Shown: piece after piece, positions 30,260 to 41,394 of the stretch
Layout: each line of letters begins with the position of its first letter
How positions within the stretch are numbered: the stretch's first letter is position 1
Source: Anthostomella pinea
Lineage: Eukaryota > Ascomycota > Sordariomycetes > Xylariales > Xylariaceae
Assembly: GCA_963556695.1 (NCBI GenBank)
Contig: CAUWAG010000012.1
Coordinates: 620,001 to 684,000, forward strand
Length of the DNA: 64,000 bases
Direction: 5' to 3'
Made by a program: the position numbers and the translations under genes
Notes under the pieces: generated by a model
The model's input: the letters and a program-made list of their open reading frames with translations, nothing else
Told to the model about the DNA's origin: nothing
The model's database searches: none

Positions 30260-30890
30260 CTTCCGTAGTGCAGGTGTACGTACCAAAGCGAGATTGATGT
30301 CAGCAAGATGGATACAAACATGGAGGATGGTGAGGTCTGATGTATAAACTGTCGCACAAGGCTGGTTGAAAAGAAACCCGCCATTAGCATCCACAACCCA
30401 GGATGCCAAGGGTACTGCTTGAGCAGGAAATGTACCCGGGCCCCCCGTTGCGGGCGTTGCGATGATCGGCTCAGCGAGCATAACCTCGCCAAGGAGTGTG
30501 ACCGACCTGCACGCTGTGCAAACTGTCAAGGTCCCTTCTCTACAGGGCATAGCGACTGCGGAGCTGCCCCCAAGCGGAAGCATGGAGAACTGGTACGCCC
30601 TACGAAGAGACAACTTGCTTCTATCCGGCGCGCCGGAGCAAAGCGATACCGAGATCTTCACAACCCAGGGGAGACAGACTCTACCGGCACAAATAATCTC
30701 AGCCAATAACGGATTAACCCAAGCCTAACACCGCAAGGCAACACCCCACAGGGCGACCTTACACAGGGTGACCTTACACAGGGCGATTCTACACAAGGGA
30801 CCACCTCCCAGGACACCATTTGCGTTAATACCGCAGACCCAAAGCCTAAGGGCAAGGGGAGGAAGCGAGCCTTAAGTGTCGTCGGTGAGT
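30260..30890 (+). mobile_element. LINE-D ORF1, carboxyl half with zinc knuckles
   Basis: Pieces read GVRTKARLMSARWIQTW, INCRTRLVEKK, then RKCTRAPRCGRCDDRL...CANCQGPFSTGHSDC (CCHC-type knuckles) and KRQLASIRRAGAKRYRD, the order found at the end of Tad-like ORF1 proteins. It finishes with four QGDLT(Q)-type repeats from a 15-bp tandem repeat (30752-30800) and a basic KGKGRKRA tail. Frameshifts and stops separate the parts. It differs from LINE-A ORF1. Confidence 0.6.
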
Positions 30891-31388
30891 AAAGGCGGTA
30901 CAACGAGAAATAGGTCAGCCACGTTCGATCAATTAGCCCCTGCGCCACATCCCGGCACTCCTTGCTCGTTCGCGGCATGTGGCCCTTGCTCAATGCCTGC
31001 CGTCTCGCATCGCCGACGTGCCTGCTATGGGGCCTGTCATCGGGACTGCATACCGTCGAAAATGCCGGTTTATCTACTTCCGCGACACAATAGCACTGCC
31101 CCTTCCAGAGATCTAGCATTTCCCTTACCGTCAAGTCCTCTCGACACGGAATCGATTTCGAAGGCTTACGGCGCACCTCAAGATATAGCGTGGTTTCTCC
31201 TCACGCTCGAGGCTGCGCATTGCGCTTGCACACAGGAATACAATTTCCTTTAGTCTTATTAGAAATATTGGACTATTTCACGTCAGATCTGTTCCTGATG
31301 TTACCGCGCACTTTACCTTCTTTGCCAACACACGTAGTCGCAAATCAGCATACTTACATCGTCTCGACGACTTCTTGGTATCAAAGAA
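30891..31388. other. no gene recognised
   Basis: A 125-codon plus frame and a 172-codon minus frame overlap here, but neither has a recognisable motif. It may be an unrecognised part of LINE-D. Confidence 0.3.
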
Positions 31389-31700
31389 ATGGCACTACCG
31401 TCACAGTACCCCAATACCCTAAGCCAAAAGTTCATCAAGCATTGGCAAAACGCGACAGAAAGCGACAACATTGCTCTTCATGGATTTCGCCGGTTCAAAA
31501 CCACCCATCTTCTCAACCTCCGTTTCATCGAAGACGGGGTCGCCGAACTGGACCATCTCATCTACCAGGCCGGACTTACACTAGACCGTGATCCGTCATC
31601 TTCAGATCGTCTTGGCCTGAGACATGGCAGAAAAGACGAAGACCCTCCTCCACTAGACGAAGTAATTACGAACGAGAGGGTCTTTTCTGATAGTTTTCAC
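31389..31700 (+). pseudogene. DUF6594-like amino-terminal fragment
   Basis: MALPSQYPNTLSQKFIKHW, then FRRFKTTHLLNLRFIED, ELDHLIYQAGL and DPSSSDRLGLRH follow the amino-terminal pattern of fungal DUF6594 membrane proteins (FxxLxxxxLLxLQxELxxLE-like). The carboxyl membrane segments are missing; the frame ends in unrelated sequence at about 31700. Confidence 0.5.
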
Positions 31701-31749
31701 AGTCTCGAACACTGTGTCTTTTATAAATAAAGCTATCACACATACAAGA

Positions 31750-33679
31750 CGATATTTAGAGAAGAAAGAAGATACCGAAGTCCTGGACTGGCTGATACCG
31801 ACTGACTACGGGCCTCAACAAACCGACTACCTGAAGAGGCGTCAACCAGGCACAGGACAATGGCTCCTTGACTCTGACAAGCATACGAGTTGGTTCAGAG
31901 AACCAAACAAGACGTTATTCTGTCCCGGGATCCCTGGAGCTGGAAAGACGATCTTGACATCAATTACCGTCAACAACCTTGAGAAGCGATTTGGCAGCGA
32001 GACTAGCGTTGCAGTCGCCTATGTCTACTGTAACTATAAGTGCCAAAGCAAGCAGAATTACTGAAAGCTTGTTATCGAGTCTGTTAAAATAGCCAGCTTA
32101 AGGCCAGCTTTTTTTATCACGGAATCTGATAGAGCTTTACGATCGGCATAAGCGAAAACGAACTCGACCATCTGTGGACGAGATCTGCAGAGCACTCGAA
32201 CTGGTAACGGCCCAGAATTCCCGGGTCTTCGTCATCATTGATGCACTGGATGAATGTCAGGCTTCTGACGGCTGCCGTGCAAAGTTCTTATCAGTAATTT
32301 TCTATTTTTAGCAGAAAACGGGAATAAATATTTTCGCAACTTCTAGGGTGGTGCCGGAGGTCACAGACCGATTCAAAAGCAGTCCGTCAAAAGAGATTCG
32401 CGCAACCAAGGGCGACATTCGCAGATATCTGCAAGGGCATTTGTCCGAGCTTCCAGGATTCGTCGCCATTCAGCCTGACCTTCAGGACGAGATCACAAGA
32501 AGCATAACAAAAGCTGTTAATGGAATGTATGTATATGTAAAAGACAGCGTGGACTGTGCTGATCGGGTTAGGTTTTTGCTGGCACAGCTCCATTTTGCCT
32601 CATTAAAAGGCAAAGATACGCGCAAAGCTATACAAACAGCAATAGGAAAGCTGGCGACCGGTTCTGATGCTTACGATTATGCATACCAGTCCGCCATGGA
32701 AAGAATCCAAGGACAGCTCCAAGAGCAGGCAAAGCGTGCTAAGGAAGTCCTATCATGGATTACATGTGCGAAGAGGCCGCTTACCAAACTCGAACTGCAA
32801 CATGTTCTGGCCGTCAAAATTGGTGAGCCAAGCCTTGACCAAGATAACCTCCCGCAAATAGGAGATATAGTTTCTATATGTGCTGGACTGGTGACCATTG
32901 ATAAAGAGAGCAGTATCGTCCGCCTAGTTCATTACACAACACAGGAATACTTTCAACGGACTAAGAGCGACTGGTTTTCCGACGCACAGGGCTCCATCGC
33001 GGCAGTCTGTACCACTTACCTTGCCTTTAATAACTTTTCAGACGGATAGGTGGCAATAGATAAAAAACTCGAGAAACGGCTTAAGTTGTACCATTTTTAT
33101 GACTACGCGGCTTGCAATTAGGGATATCATAGCCACGAATTATCGAACTGTCCAAATGTTCTTTCCTTTCTCTAGAAACCAGCCCAAGTCGAACAATCAA
33201 GCCAAGTCCTCGGAACTAGCGATTGGCATAAGTGCGCAGGTTACAGTCAGAGACCGCCAAAGCACATGACCGGATTACACCTGGCAGCTTATTTCGGTTT
33301 GAAAGGAGTTGTTGCGACACTAGCTGGGGATTTCCTCGCAAATGTTGAAGATAGCGACGGGCGGACGCCGCTGGTGTTGGCGGCGCGGAACAGGCACGAG
33401 GCCGTGGTCCAGCTGCTGCTCGACACGGGGAACGTCGATCCCGACTCAAAATATAGCTACGGCCAGACGCCGCTGTCGTGGGCGGCAGAGAAAGGGCACG
33501 ATGCCGTGGTCCGGCTGCTGCTCGACACGGGGAACGTCGATCCCGACTCGAAAGATAGCGGCGGCCAGACGCCGCTGTCGTGGGCGGCACGGAACAGGCA
33601 CGAGGCCGTGGTCAGGCTGTTCGCAAAGAAAACCAATTCTGATTCTACTGAAACTACTGGACCGGCTGCACTCCAATAA
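31750..33679 (+). pseudogene. NACHT-ankyrin (NLR-type) gene, decayed
   Basis: The order is DWLIPTDYGPQQTDYL and RRQPGTGQWLL, the P-loop CPGIPGAGKT at about 31930, VFVIIDALDECQ (Walker B) at about 32225, FATSR, then the family helices (SWITCAKRPLT, LVHYTTQEYF) and three ankyrin repeats at 33356-33628. A 45-nt intron at 32527-32571 (GTATGT...TTAG) is a multiple of three, so the frame reads through it. Stops or frameshifts stand near 32045-32090, 32311, 33050 and 33121. Known members act in allorecognition or cell death; this copy cannot make a full protein. Confidence 0.8.
33356..33628 (+). repeat. 102-bp ankyrin-coding tandem repeats
   Basis: Two full units (33356, 33458) and a partial third (33560) of 102 bp, each one ankyrin repeat (GQTPLSWAA...VVRLLLDTGNVDPDSK). 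They are near identical to one another and far more GC-rich than the decayed sequence before them. Confidence 0.8.
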
Positions 33680-33997
33680 GCAGCACATAATCAGCACGAT
33701 GCAGTCGAACGCCTACAGCTTGATGGTGGTGTCTTTTATTCCGTACGTGGTCTGTGGGGCTACATATGCAATTTCGGCGCAACCACAGTTAGGCCACTCA
33801 ACCTGCTATCTTCAACAACCTATTCACGCGCAAATTGGTCGCCAGAAATCCCTTTCACCCGCCCACAGGCTATTGTACTTACTGGAAGGAGGGATAGCAA
33901 GGAAGGCGTTGTTAATTGCTTCTTCATTTGGGTTTCAATTCTCTGGGGCCTCCTAGATGATAGCTACTCTCACTGCCACATCTAACGGCCGTAGCCC

Positions 33998-34554
33998 GGC
34001 CGTATGGCGCAATGGTCAAATGCGCCTGGTTGTGTTCTCGTTTGTGCGGTGGGCGACGAGAACAAGTGGGTTCGAATCCTGTTATAGCCCCCCTTTCTGA
34101 CCCGGCTTGTGCGAGTCGATAACCAGCACACGACAGTGGAGAGGCCCCATTATCGCAGAGCCCGATAGCCAAGAAGCTTGTCTCCACAATACCCACTCCT
34201 GCGAGGTTTTTCCCCTTGTGGTTTCTCTCGCCAGCAGATAACAAACACCTACTCCACCCACTAATGCGACATATATCAAACGGCTACTGGAACGATATGT
34301 ACACCAGAGGACTGAGGTTCACTGGGTCGCTCTGTCACTAGATAGGAGGTTTTTCTGACGGAATCGTGCTTGGGTATTGACTAAAACCATCTGGACACTC
34401 CAGATTGGTACCGGTACAGCGAGGATAGGCTCGTGCGCGGATCTGAATGTATCTAGTCTGACACCTCTACAACCTTGCGATGCAATGGCTCTGGGAGGCG
34501 TGGTCTACACTACTGAGGAGCTACCCCCCACGTTAAATACAAAACAAACAAACA
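33998..34554 (+). mobile_element. SINE copy B, full length, 15-bp target duplication
   Basis: A tRNA-like head starts GGCCGTATGGCGCAATGG (A box) with B box GGTTCGAATCC near 34070; the first seven bases pair with a TAT(A/G)GCC stretch after the B box like an acceptor stem. The body is about 350 bp. It ends in the CCTCT...GGGAGG hairpin (34464-34498), a block like the LINE-A end and an AAAC-type tail. TAACGGCCGTAGCCC flanks it at 33983-33997 and 34555-34569, a perfect 15-bp duplication. Confidence 0.9.
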
Positions 34555-34569
34555 TAACGGCCGTAGCCC

Positions 34570-35489
34570 CTGAATCCTGTCTCTGACGGCACGGATTACA
34601 GTGGTTTTTAGAATGCCGTGCTCTAACCGTAGGGCTCGGCTGTAGCTACCTTCTAAACGAGGGCTCTCGCCGCCAATTATATGCCATATGATCTCCCACG
34701 AGATTCTCCCTGTTTGCTGTGAAGATTACTCATAGATCAACATGTCCATGACCTTTCGCTGCTTTTACCGAATGATTAGATTGTCTAGTTTAATAACTCC
34801 CTTGGTAGTTTGACTTTAGTAGTATGCAGTCAAGTAAATGACCCAGAGTCTTCGAGAAGTTTCAACCGAAGACTTTACCAATATGAGTAGCACCACCGTC
34901 CTGCATTGGCCAACGCCAAGAATGACGATAACTATCCCGCCCGTGCATCCGAAGCCCAGACCGCAGACGGCAGCTTCGTTGACGTGTAATTCCCTCTCAA
35001 CGCCATCGCCGACGAGCAGGGACACAAGGTTCGGTTTGGCACTGCTCTTCTTGCCCGCCTCTATAACCAGGAGGAGGTATGCTCAAGGGCTTCTGGGTAC
35101 TGTCGTATGGAATGACGGTCCCATCGTCCTATCGTCCCATCGTCGTTGGCGTGTAGGAAATGATGCTATCGAGGGCTGCGTGCTGGGTCGTACGTACTTC
35201 TTGCCACAGCTCAAACAACAAGCCAAAGCGGCGACCTTAACTCTTGTCATTTAATAGCTAGCAGTATCCGTATTAAACAGTGGCGGAGTTGTGGATGTAA
35301 TATAGACGGCGGTAGTATCGAGGGTGTCGGAGGGCAGGTTTGTAGGTAACGTGTCGCGTGGATCGGCTTTGATAGAGAAGGATATCTGGAGCCAAGTCTC
35401 TATGCGCACATCCAGTTAGTTGTTAGTTGTAACATCAAGGGAGGAAAGGAGCAAAGGAGCAAAGGAGCTTGTGACCAAAACAAAAACAT
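34570..35489. other. no gene recognised
   Basis: The longest plus frame (34838-35254, 138 codons) has no known motif and is Pro/Thr-rich. A short triple GGAGCAAA repeat lies near 35445-35465. Confidence 0.35.
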
Positions 35490-35950
35490 GTTAACAAGAC
35501 CGGTTGATCTGAAAACCTACCTGCCAACTGTTAGCGGCACGGAAGACACCGGGTAGCTCCTCAATATCCAGGCTAAGTTTGGCAAACTCGTCGTGGAACA
35601 GCAGATCAGGGGTGACAGTCTTGGTGGTATATTCGACAATATCGCCAACAAGATGGTCCGATTGCGAGATGGCAAGTCCATCCCGATCACCCGAAATGGG
35701 GCCACCCTTGTTCTTTCCGTCAGTATTCACGACTGCGTCAACCGGTATTTCCTTCACAGAAGCCGAGCTGCGACGTATTCACACCCGATTTGGACACCCC
35801 TCCGTCGGCAAGCTTTACAAACTCCTGGAGAAGCCTCTAGATGAAATTACATAGCTTCTAAGGCGGTCATGTCATGCGTATGGTCCTCAGCCACAGGGCG
35901 GAGTGGTTCGCCACCATTGATTCCGAGGCCCTGGTGGAAACCGTCGATAG
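35490..35950 (+). mobile_element. copia pol fragment (gag pre-integrase region)
   Basis: The plus strand reads FTEAELRRIHTRFGHPSVGK, then LYKLLEKPL, the zinc-binding H(x)3-5H start of copia integrase (RxHxRFGHPS). Upstream, a different frame holds the LRDGKSIPI... linker, so there is a frameshift near 35725. No catalytic integrase core follows. The stretch 35951-36131 holds nothing recognised. Confidence 0.55.
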
Positions 35951-36131
35951 ATTGTCCAGCTATCTGTTCAGCCACTCATTTTACCAAATGGCTCTTGCCT
36001 CAGCGCCATGATAGAATTAGATGCCTAGACCATCGTCCAAAGGCAGATCATCAACGGCTGCCAGCAATTACCATCCAATCTCACAACGCCATGAACGCTG
36101 GAGATGACGCCTTGGCATCCCCTCCTGCCCA

Positions 36132-36601
36132 TTAATCTCTTTTGGCTTTTCCCTGCCCTATTTCCTTCCCAGTTGCTTTATAAGGCAGCGGCTGTTGTTT
36201 TTTTGAATGATGAAGTAGCTCTGTAAGAGCTGACTTAGAAGGCCTGTGGAATTTGGCTGCATCTGTAGTATTGGGATCTGGTGTTGGATCGAATGGCTTC
36301 TCGTCTTCAACCGCACATCCGTTCAAATTGTCTTCACGCTATTAATATATCGAAAGTAATAAATAAGAGGAATTCGTACTTGAATATGTTTCCATTCTCG
36401 TTTCTGCTGTGCGCCGCTGCTCGAGGTATTGAAGTAAGCTTTGTCTAGCGACTTCGGAAAAGCCTGTATTAAATTCGAGAGCCGATAGAGGAAGTTGAGG
36501 CTGAGGACAAAGAACACGACTAATTTCGCAGAGTTTGGCAGAGCTTCTGAAATGTTGGAGGGTGATACATGCGGATAAAATCGAGGCTGGCTATGAAACA
36601 C
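36132..36601 (-). CDS. two-exon candidate gene, unrecognised
   Basis: Exon 1 36601-36380 and exon 2 36338-36132 would give 142 aa with a 41-nt intron (GTACGA donor, AATAG acceptor), short even for fungi. The product has a hydrophobic stretch (LVVFFVLSLNFLY), then SSSGAQQKREWKHIQ and a Pro/Thr-rich basic tail (TGKEIGQGKAKRD). I do not recognise it. It may be a remnant. Confidence 0.25.
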
Positions 36602-36689
36602 TTATAGAGACTCATTTACGTACATATCGGAAGCTAGGAAACCCAAAGCTGGGACGCCAGGCTCGTTTTACTTGCTGCTCACAATTCAG

Positions 36690-37180
36690 TCCCAACCCGT
36701 AGTTCATCTTCTGTTCACGATCCAGTCCCTGCTCATGGTCCTGTTTCATCTTCCCTGACTGTTGTCCAACCAATACTATGAGCTCCATTGCCACCCCACG
36801 TAGTTATGCGGTACAGCCCCCCTGAGAAGCAGAAGGCGCCTGCCGGGTTTGGATGGTCATTGCTGGTAGCCGTGATGATATTACTTAGGGACGCAGTATT
36901 GGCCAAGTAACGCCAGAGATGCTTGAGGATAATGTGCATTTAGGAGTGGTTGCGAGTGACTCATAGCCAGCCCGCATGTATGTGTATCACACCCCGTCAC
37001 CGCCCTGGGACCAATCCTTCATCGCCGCTCGACGGCATCGAAGACGCGCCATCCGATAAGGCATATATACTTTCCCTGATGACCTGTCAGCCACGGCCGT
37101 TTTGCAGTTGGAGCCATGATGCGTGCATGGATTTGGTTCGTCTTAACAAGCAGACAATGCTTGACACCCAAGTTTGCTCT
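36690..37180 (+). repeat. dispersed repeat family P, copy 1, with 18-bp units
   Basis: Begins with decayed 18-bp units (TTCACGATCCAGTCCCTG), then a block (GGCGCCTGCCGG...GTAACGCCAGAG...GACTCATAGCCAGCC) that is inverted at 47880-48222. Related segments lie at 40072-40600 (minus) and 47235-47480 (plus). No frame is conserved across the copies. Confidence 0.5.
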
Positions 37181-37855
37181 CGCTATTTGGCGTATGGTAT
37201 TTACGCGTCTAGGTCAAAGAAGTCAGTACGATGTAGATGCTTATATGTATACCTCACCATGATCATTGTATGTATGGTACTTACTTCGTTTAAGCGCCTC
37301 TCAGGATCAATCACGGGTAGAGAAGTGGGGGTCCAATATTGCTTTAGTTTTCGAGGTGACGAGCATTGCTATGCTAGGGTCTTCGCAAACCGCATAGGAG
37401 TTACTGGATAGAATCGGCGTTTAGAGAATGATTGGATACTAGGCACACTGGGTTGGTCAATGACTCATTCGTTCACTACCACCTAGCCACCTGGTTATGT
37501 ATGCTCCTGCATGCATGACACAGGCTATGAGGCCAGTTAAAAGGCGACTAGGAATGGTTGGCTATCACTGTATAATAATAGGGAAAGCTTGCGTTACATG
37601 GATCTGGTCTGTGTTACAAGCTATCTGCTTCGTGTTCTTGTTGGTTACATGTTTGCGGCTTAGATCTAGCAGCGGCTCTACTGTTTGAAACAAGTGTACT
37701 GTTAGGAGAAACAACAATAAAAGGTGCTGAGATTGGTGGAGTAGTGTTCAAGTCGGTGCGCAAGAAAGCAAGTCTACAGAGAAGTAAAGGATCGTGAAAT
37801 GGGCGCAGTGGTCCTATATTGGTAGCCCCTTATCCTCCTCGTTGGCGCCGTGATA
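37181..37855. other. no gene recognised
   Basis: AT-richer non-coding sequence by inspection; the plus frame reaching 37411 has no known motif. Confidence 0.3.
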
Positions 37856-39304
37856 TTACTCCATGACCTTGACAACATTATCAAAGGTGGGCAACTCCAG
37901 CGACTTATCATTGGGACTGACTAGTCCCGTATTGCCATACTTCACGCCCGGGCTGATCGTTATGTGGTCGATTTCGGTGTTGTGGGAGTTCAGGACCTTG
38001 AGGAGCAGCTTCGCGCTCGGACCGAACTTCCCAAATTCCGAGTCAATGATCTCGGTCAGGTCATTGATGTCTCTTTTGCCTTTAAAGTAATTATTGATAG
38101 TGTGCAGGCACGCCAGGTCGGCCTTCTCTATGTGCTGGGTCCAGGCAATGGTCTGGATACAGAACAGGTTGCCCTGGTCCGATACCTTCCCCGGCTTGTC
38201 GGTTTTGTCCATCTTGACGCCCTCCTGGAGCCTGATTATGGCGTCGGCCTCGACCTGCTGCAGCGGAGAGCCTGTCAGCAGAAGCACCGTGGTGGGGTCG
38301 CGAGCTCGGGCACTCGCAATCTGCCGCTTGTAGCGGCCGAGCTCGCGCTCGTACGTGAAGCAGAGACTGTTGAGCGACTGGGGCTGCTTCGTGGCTTCTT
38401 GCACTGCCGAAGCGTAATTCTCCTTGAGCTGGTCCAGCTCGAGGTCTCGCTGACTGTACCCCTCCCAGAACTGAACCCTAAGGTCCCACACGTGGTTCCG
38501 TAGCTCGATGAACATCTCTTTATGCGTTTTTTGTTTGGTCGCCTTCTGGGCACTAACTGGTTGAGCCCTTGTCTAGGCCCATTAGTAAGCCCTATTATCG
38601 CCAAACGGCTCTGAGCTTGTGCTCTCGCCCGCTATCGCCGCCGTTGCCCCCGTCTGCTGAATTGGCACCTCTCCAGGCGAGAGGTTGTTGATCTATTTTG
38701 TGAGACCCATGTCCTGCAGTATCGGGCTCCTCTCTACTAGTCTCCTTGCTTCTCTCCAGTTCTTGGTTACCCATAGCTGTCATAAAATATCGGCATTCTG
38801 GCCGTCTTTATTGTTGAGATTTTCGAAGTCGGTGTTGGGCTGGCTTATATAGTAGAAGTCCATGTCGGAATCCAGAGCTCGCCCGAGCACAAGGAGCAAC
38901 AGAGCCATCAAAAAGATCGAATCTCGGGTATTCTTTGGCAGCCTGTAGTTATCGTCGATCTACACGTGGAAACGCCGGTGGCGGAGGACATTGAAGGGGT
39001 CGGAAATGCCATGCTTCTCTCCCACAATACGACCCTTGCGGAAAAGCGCTAGAAAGGCTTCGACTGACGTCGATTAGGCCTTGGTGCTGTAAACGAGAGG
39101 CTGTACGTCGGTGCGACCCGGCTGTTCGTCATCCCTTTTAACGATAATTTCGAAGCCTCTGTCAGAGGCGGCTTTTTGGACGGGGTTGTTCCCATTCCCA
39201 ACGGCCATGGGGTCGAAGTCGGCATGCCTTCGCGATATATTGGTCGAGGCGGCGTTTCTAACGCAACAAAAAGTACGGAGAAAGCTCCACATTATGGAAA
39301 GCAC
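37856..39304 (-). pseudogene. 483-codon reading frame with six stops, unrecognised gene
   Basis: A single minus frame runs from 39304 to 37856 and is interrupted only by stops near 39075, 38960, 38785, 38698, 38590 and 38582. Each can be reached from Gln or Arg by one C-to-T change. Segments such as DSEFGKFGPSAKLLLKVLNS, GRALDSDMDFYYISQPN and the last 220 codons (MFIELRNHVWDLRVQFW...) look like genuine protein, with coiled-coil-like charge in the middle. The stops near 38590 sit in a TACTAAT-like context, so one intron there is an alternative. The family is unknown to me. Confidence 0.45.
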
Positions 39305-40071
39305 ACGAGGTCGAATGGCCTAATAAGGCAACATAATTAATGAGATTCGAAGAATGTCGCTAGGTCAATAGGAATGGAAGTCCTGAACAGTTTTGGGGGA
39401 AAGGACCCAGTCTTGTCCGCAGTCTTATAGATAAATGTGTGGTGCTGACCTGCAGTCGCAAATTCATAATTCTGCCTTGAGTTCGTCGACTTCCGAAGGG
39501 GGCGATTATCCAGGCTCTAGGTCTGGAGCGGTTTACTCTGACTCATACCCATGGGGGCTGAGACATCCGATAACAAGCAAGAGTGTCTGTGGTGGCTTAG
39601 CTCTAGCGCCGAGTAGCCCTCTACAGGCAGCATCAAGATCCAATCGGATTCGACGGAACCTTGATACAAACCAGGTATTCATTGGTTAAGAGGAATACAT
39701 TTAGAAAATTGTGTCTAAGTACGGCGAGGAGACCACCAAGGAAGACTGACATTGTGATTCTGCGTTCCTAGGAACCAGTTTCCGGTGTTATAAAGAAGCT
39801 TTATCGAATAGACTGGTTTTCTTAATTATTAGGAGCAGAAACTGGACCACGGGCACCATTGGCCAAGATAGCTACCTCCTTCTTCCACTACTGGAAGATG
39901 GTCGACTTCCTGCCTGAGCCTAGCTCTTAGTAGGGGTTGTTTTCTTATTTGTTTGCTTGCTCTGAACACGGAGGTCATTGCAAGGCGCGCCGGTAAGATA
40001 TGGTGGGCTTTTGGCACCGATTTTTTACGGCTGCCAAATCACCTGTCGCAGATGTTTCTTAAAATGATTGG
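39305..40071. other. no gene recognised
   Basis: No recognisable domain. A lone GAAACTGGACCACGGGCA near 39838 resembles one unit of the 18-bp repeat family. Confidence 0.3.
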
Positions 40072-40600
40072 TTACCAATGGTTGTAAGACCGGCACCGAC
40101 GCCCTGTACGAAACCGTGGGATCCAAGGTGTCTGCATCCATAGGTCAACAGTTTCTCTATCCCATGTATGTGTATATACCAGTTCAATGCCACCTGGCCA
40201 ATCATTCTCTGTTGCTCGACAACATCCAATACGTGCCACCCCTCGCCAGATGAGGTATATCGCTCGCACGTCCATCAATGGCAGAGACACTGCACTCATC
40301 ACGATAGCTAGATGTAGTTCCCACTTGGTTTGGTCTTGCTGGTACATTCGGCTCGCGACCTAGGCATAAATTCTGCATCGTCGTGGCTTCGGACAGGTAA
40401 CGGGCCCCCATGAGTGTTCCCATTATACCGAGATCCGTCCCAAGCGATCCGAGCTGTGCGGCATCTTCACCTGCAATACTCTCAAGGGTAGCTGGCGTAG
40501 ATGATGGTACCTGCCTAAGTGAAATGCTGTGAAAGTTTGCATTAAGTAGGCTAATGTAACCACAAATTTTGCCCAGCGCTTGTAAAAATGGCTTGGGCAA
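40072..40600 (-). repeat. dispersed repeat family P, copy 2
   Basis: The minus strand is open for 132 codons (40600-40202, MPKPFLQALGKICGYISLLN) and shares TLMGARYLSEA, LARGG and nearby nucleotides with plus 47235-47480 (KLMGARCLSEA...YLARGG). The frame is not kept in the other copies, so I treat it as repeat sequence. Confidence 0.45.
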
Positions 40601-40880
40601 GCTGTCAGTCGTACGAGGAGCCTTGCCAGTGGACAGCCGGTCACAGAAATGATCTACATCGTCAGCACTGCCGTAGAGCTTTCATTTTGAACGGGGAAAG
40701 CGGCAAGAATGCAATCGCCATCCGATACCTGCGTCAAAGGATCCAAGCGAAACGGGTTAAGGCAGGCGGCCTCCGAGGCGCTCGGAATCAGTACCCTCAC
40801 CAGCCAGCACAAGCGTACTAAGGCCGTTCTCTCGAGACGAAAGCCAGGGTTGCTGGCTACCTCCAGCAGGGTACTCCCAT

Positions 40881-41376
40881 GTGTATATATTACGATCAGA
40901 CTTATCAACATCTCGACCTTCTCCACAAGGGGCACGTTCAGGCGCAGCAGCTAGCGTGAGTCCAGATGACCCTCATGATTTGCCTGCCTCTGGCCACACC
41001 AGGGCTGCTTCTCCTGCGCGGGGCGTCGCAGGACGTCGTTGGCGTCCCTACTCCGTCATAGATCTCACCGACGAAGATGGCTCCTCTCATTTTCCTGCCA
41101 GCTCTGAACATACTCCCCATCGGCATGCTAACCGGAGTGAGGAAACTTACCCTGTTCCTCAAGCTCCTACGAAATGCAGCACGGCCAAGAGGAAGCGGGG
41201 CAGGGAGACAAGCTCGTCGGGCAAGAGACGGAAGACGGCTCAGGAGGTCAATGTCAAAATCACGCGAATATGGGCTCACTTAACCGCGCAGGGAGTTGAA
41301 GAATATGCTTGGAGGCGGAGTCAGAGGACGCGCAAATCGTGTTGGGTCAGGGGTTTGGGGCATTTCCGAAAAGAGG
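40881..41376 (+). CDS. nuclear protein candidate with SUMO-interaction-like motif
   Basis: The plus frame contains PYSVIDLTDEDGS, a textbook SUMO-interaction motif (hydrophobic VIDLT core followed by acids), and the bipartite basic segment KRKRGRETSSSGKRRK, a likely nuclear import signal. Ser/Pro-rich spacers separate them. A GTGAGT donor at about 41376 suggests the exon ends there. The true start is unclear because the frame is open upstream without a strong ATG. The far end overlaps a kinase fragment on the other strand, so the locus is probably truncated. Antisense frames exist but have no motif. Confidence 0.4.
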
Positions 41377-41394
41377 TGAGTAGAGAGGACTTAC

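Noticed and set aside
30658..31176. 172-codon minus-strand frame
   Set aside because: Contains an antisense reading of the LINE-D 15-bp repeats and no known motif.
33342..33956. 204-codon plus-strand frame with Arg-rich repeats
   Set aside because: Out-of-frame reading of the ankyrin-coding repeats.
33998..34090. Functional tRNA gene
   Set aside because: A and B boxes and an acceptor-like stem exist, but the anticodon arm is abnormal and the sequence is the head of a repeated SINE with target duplications.
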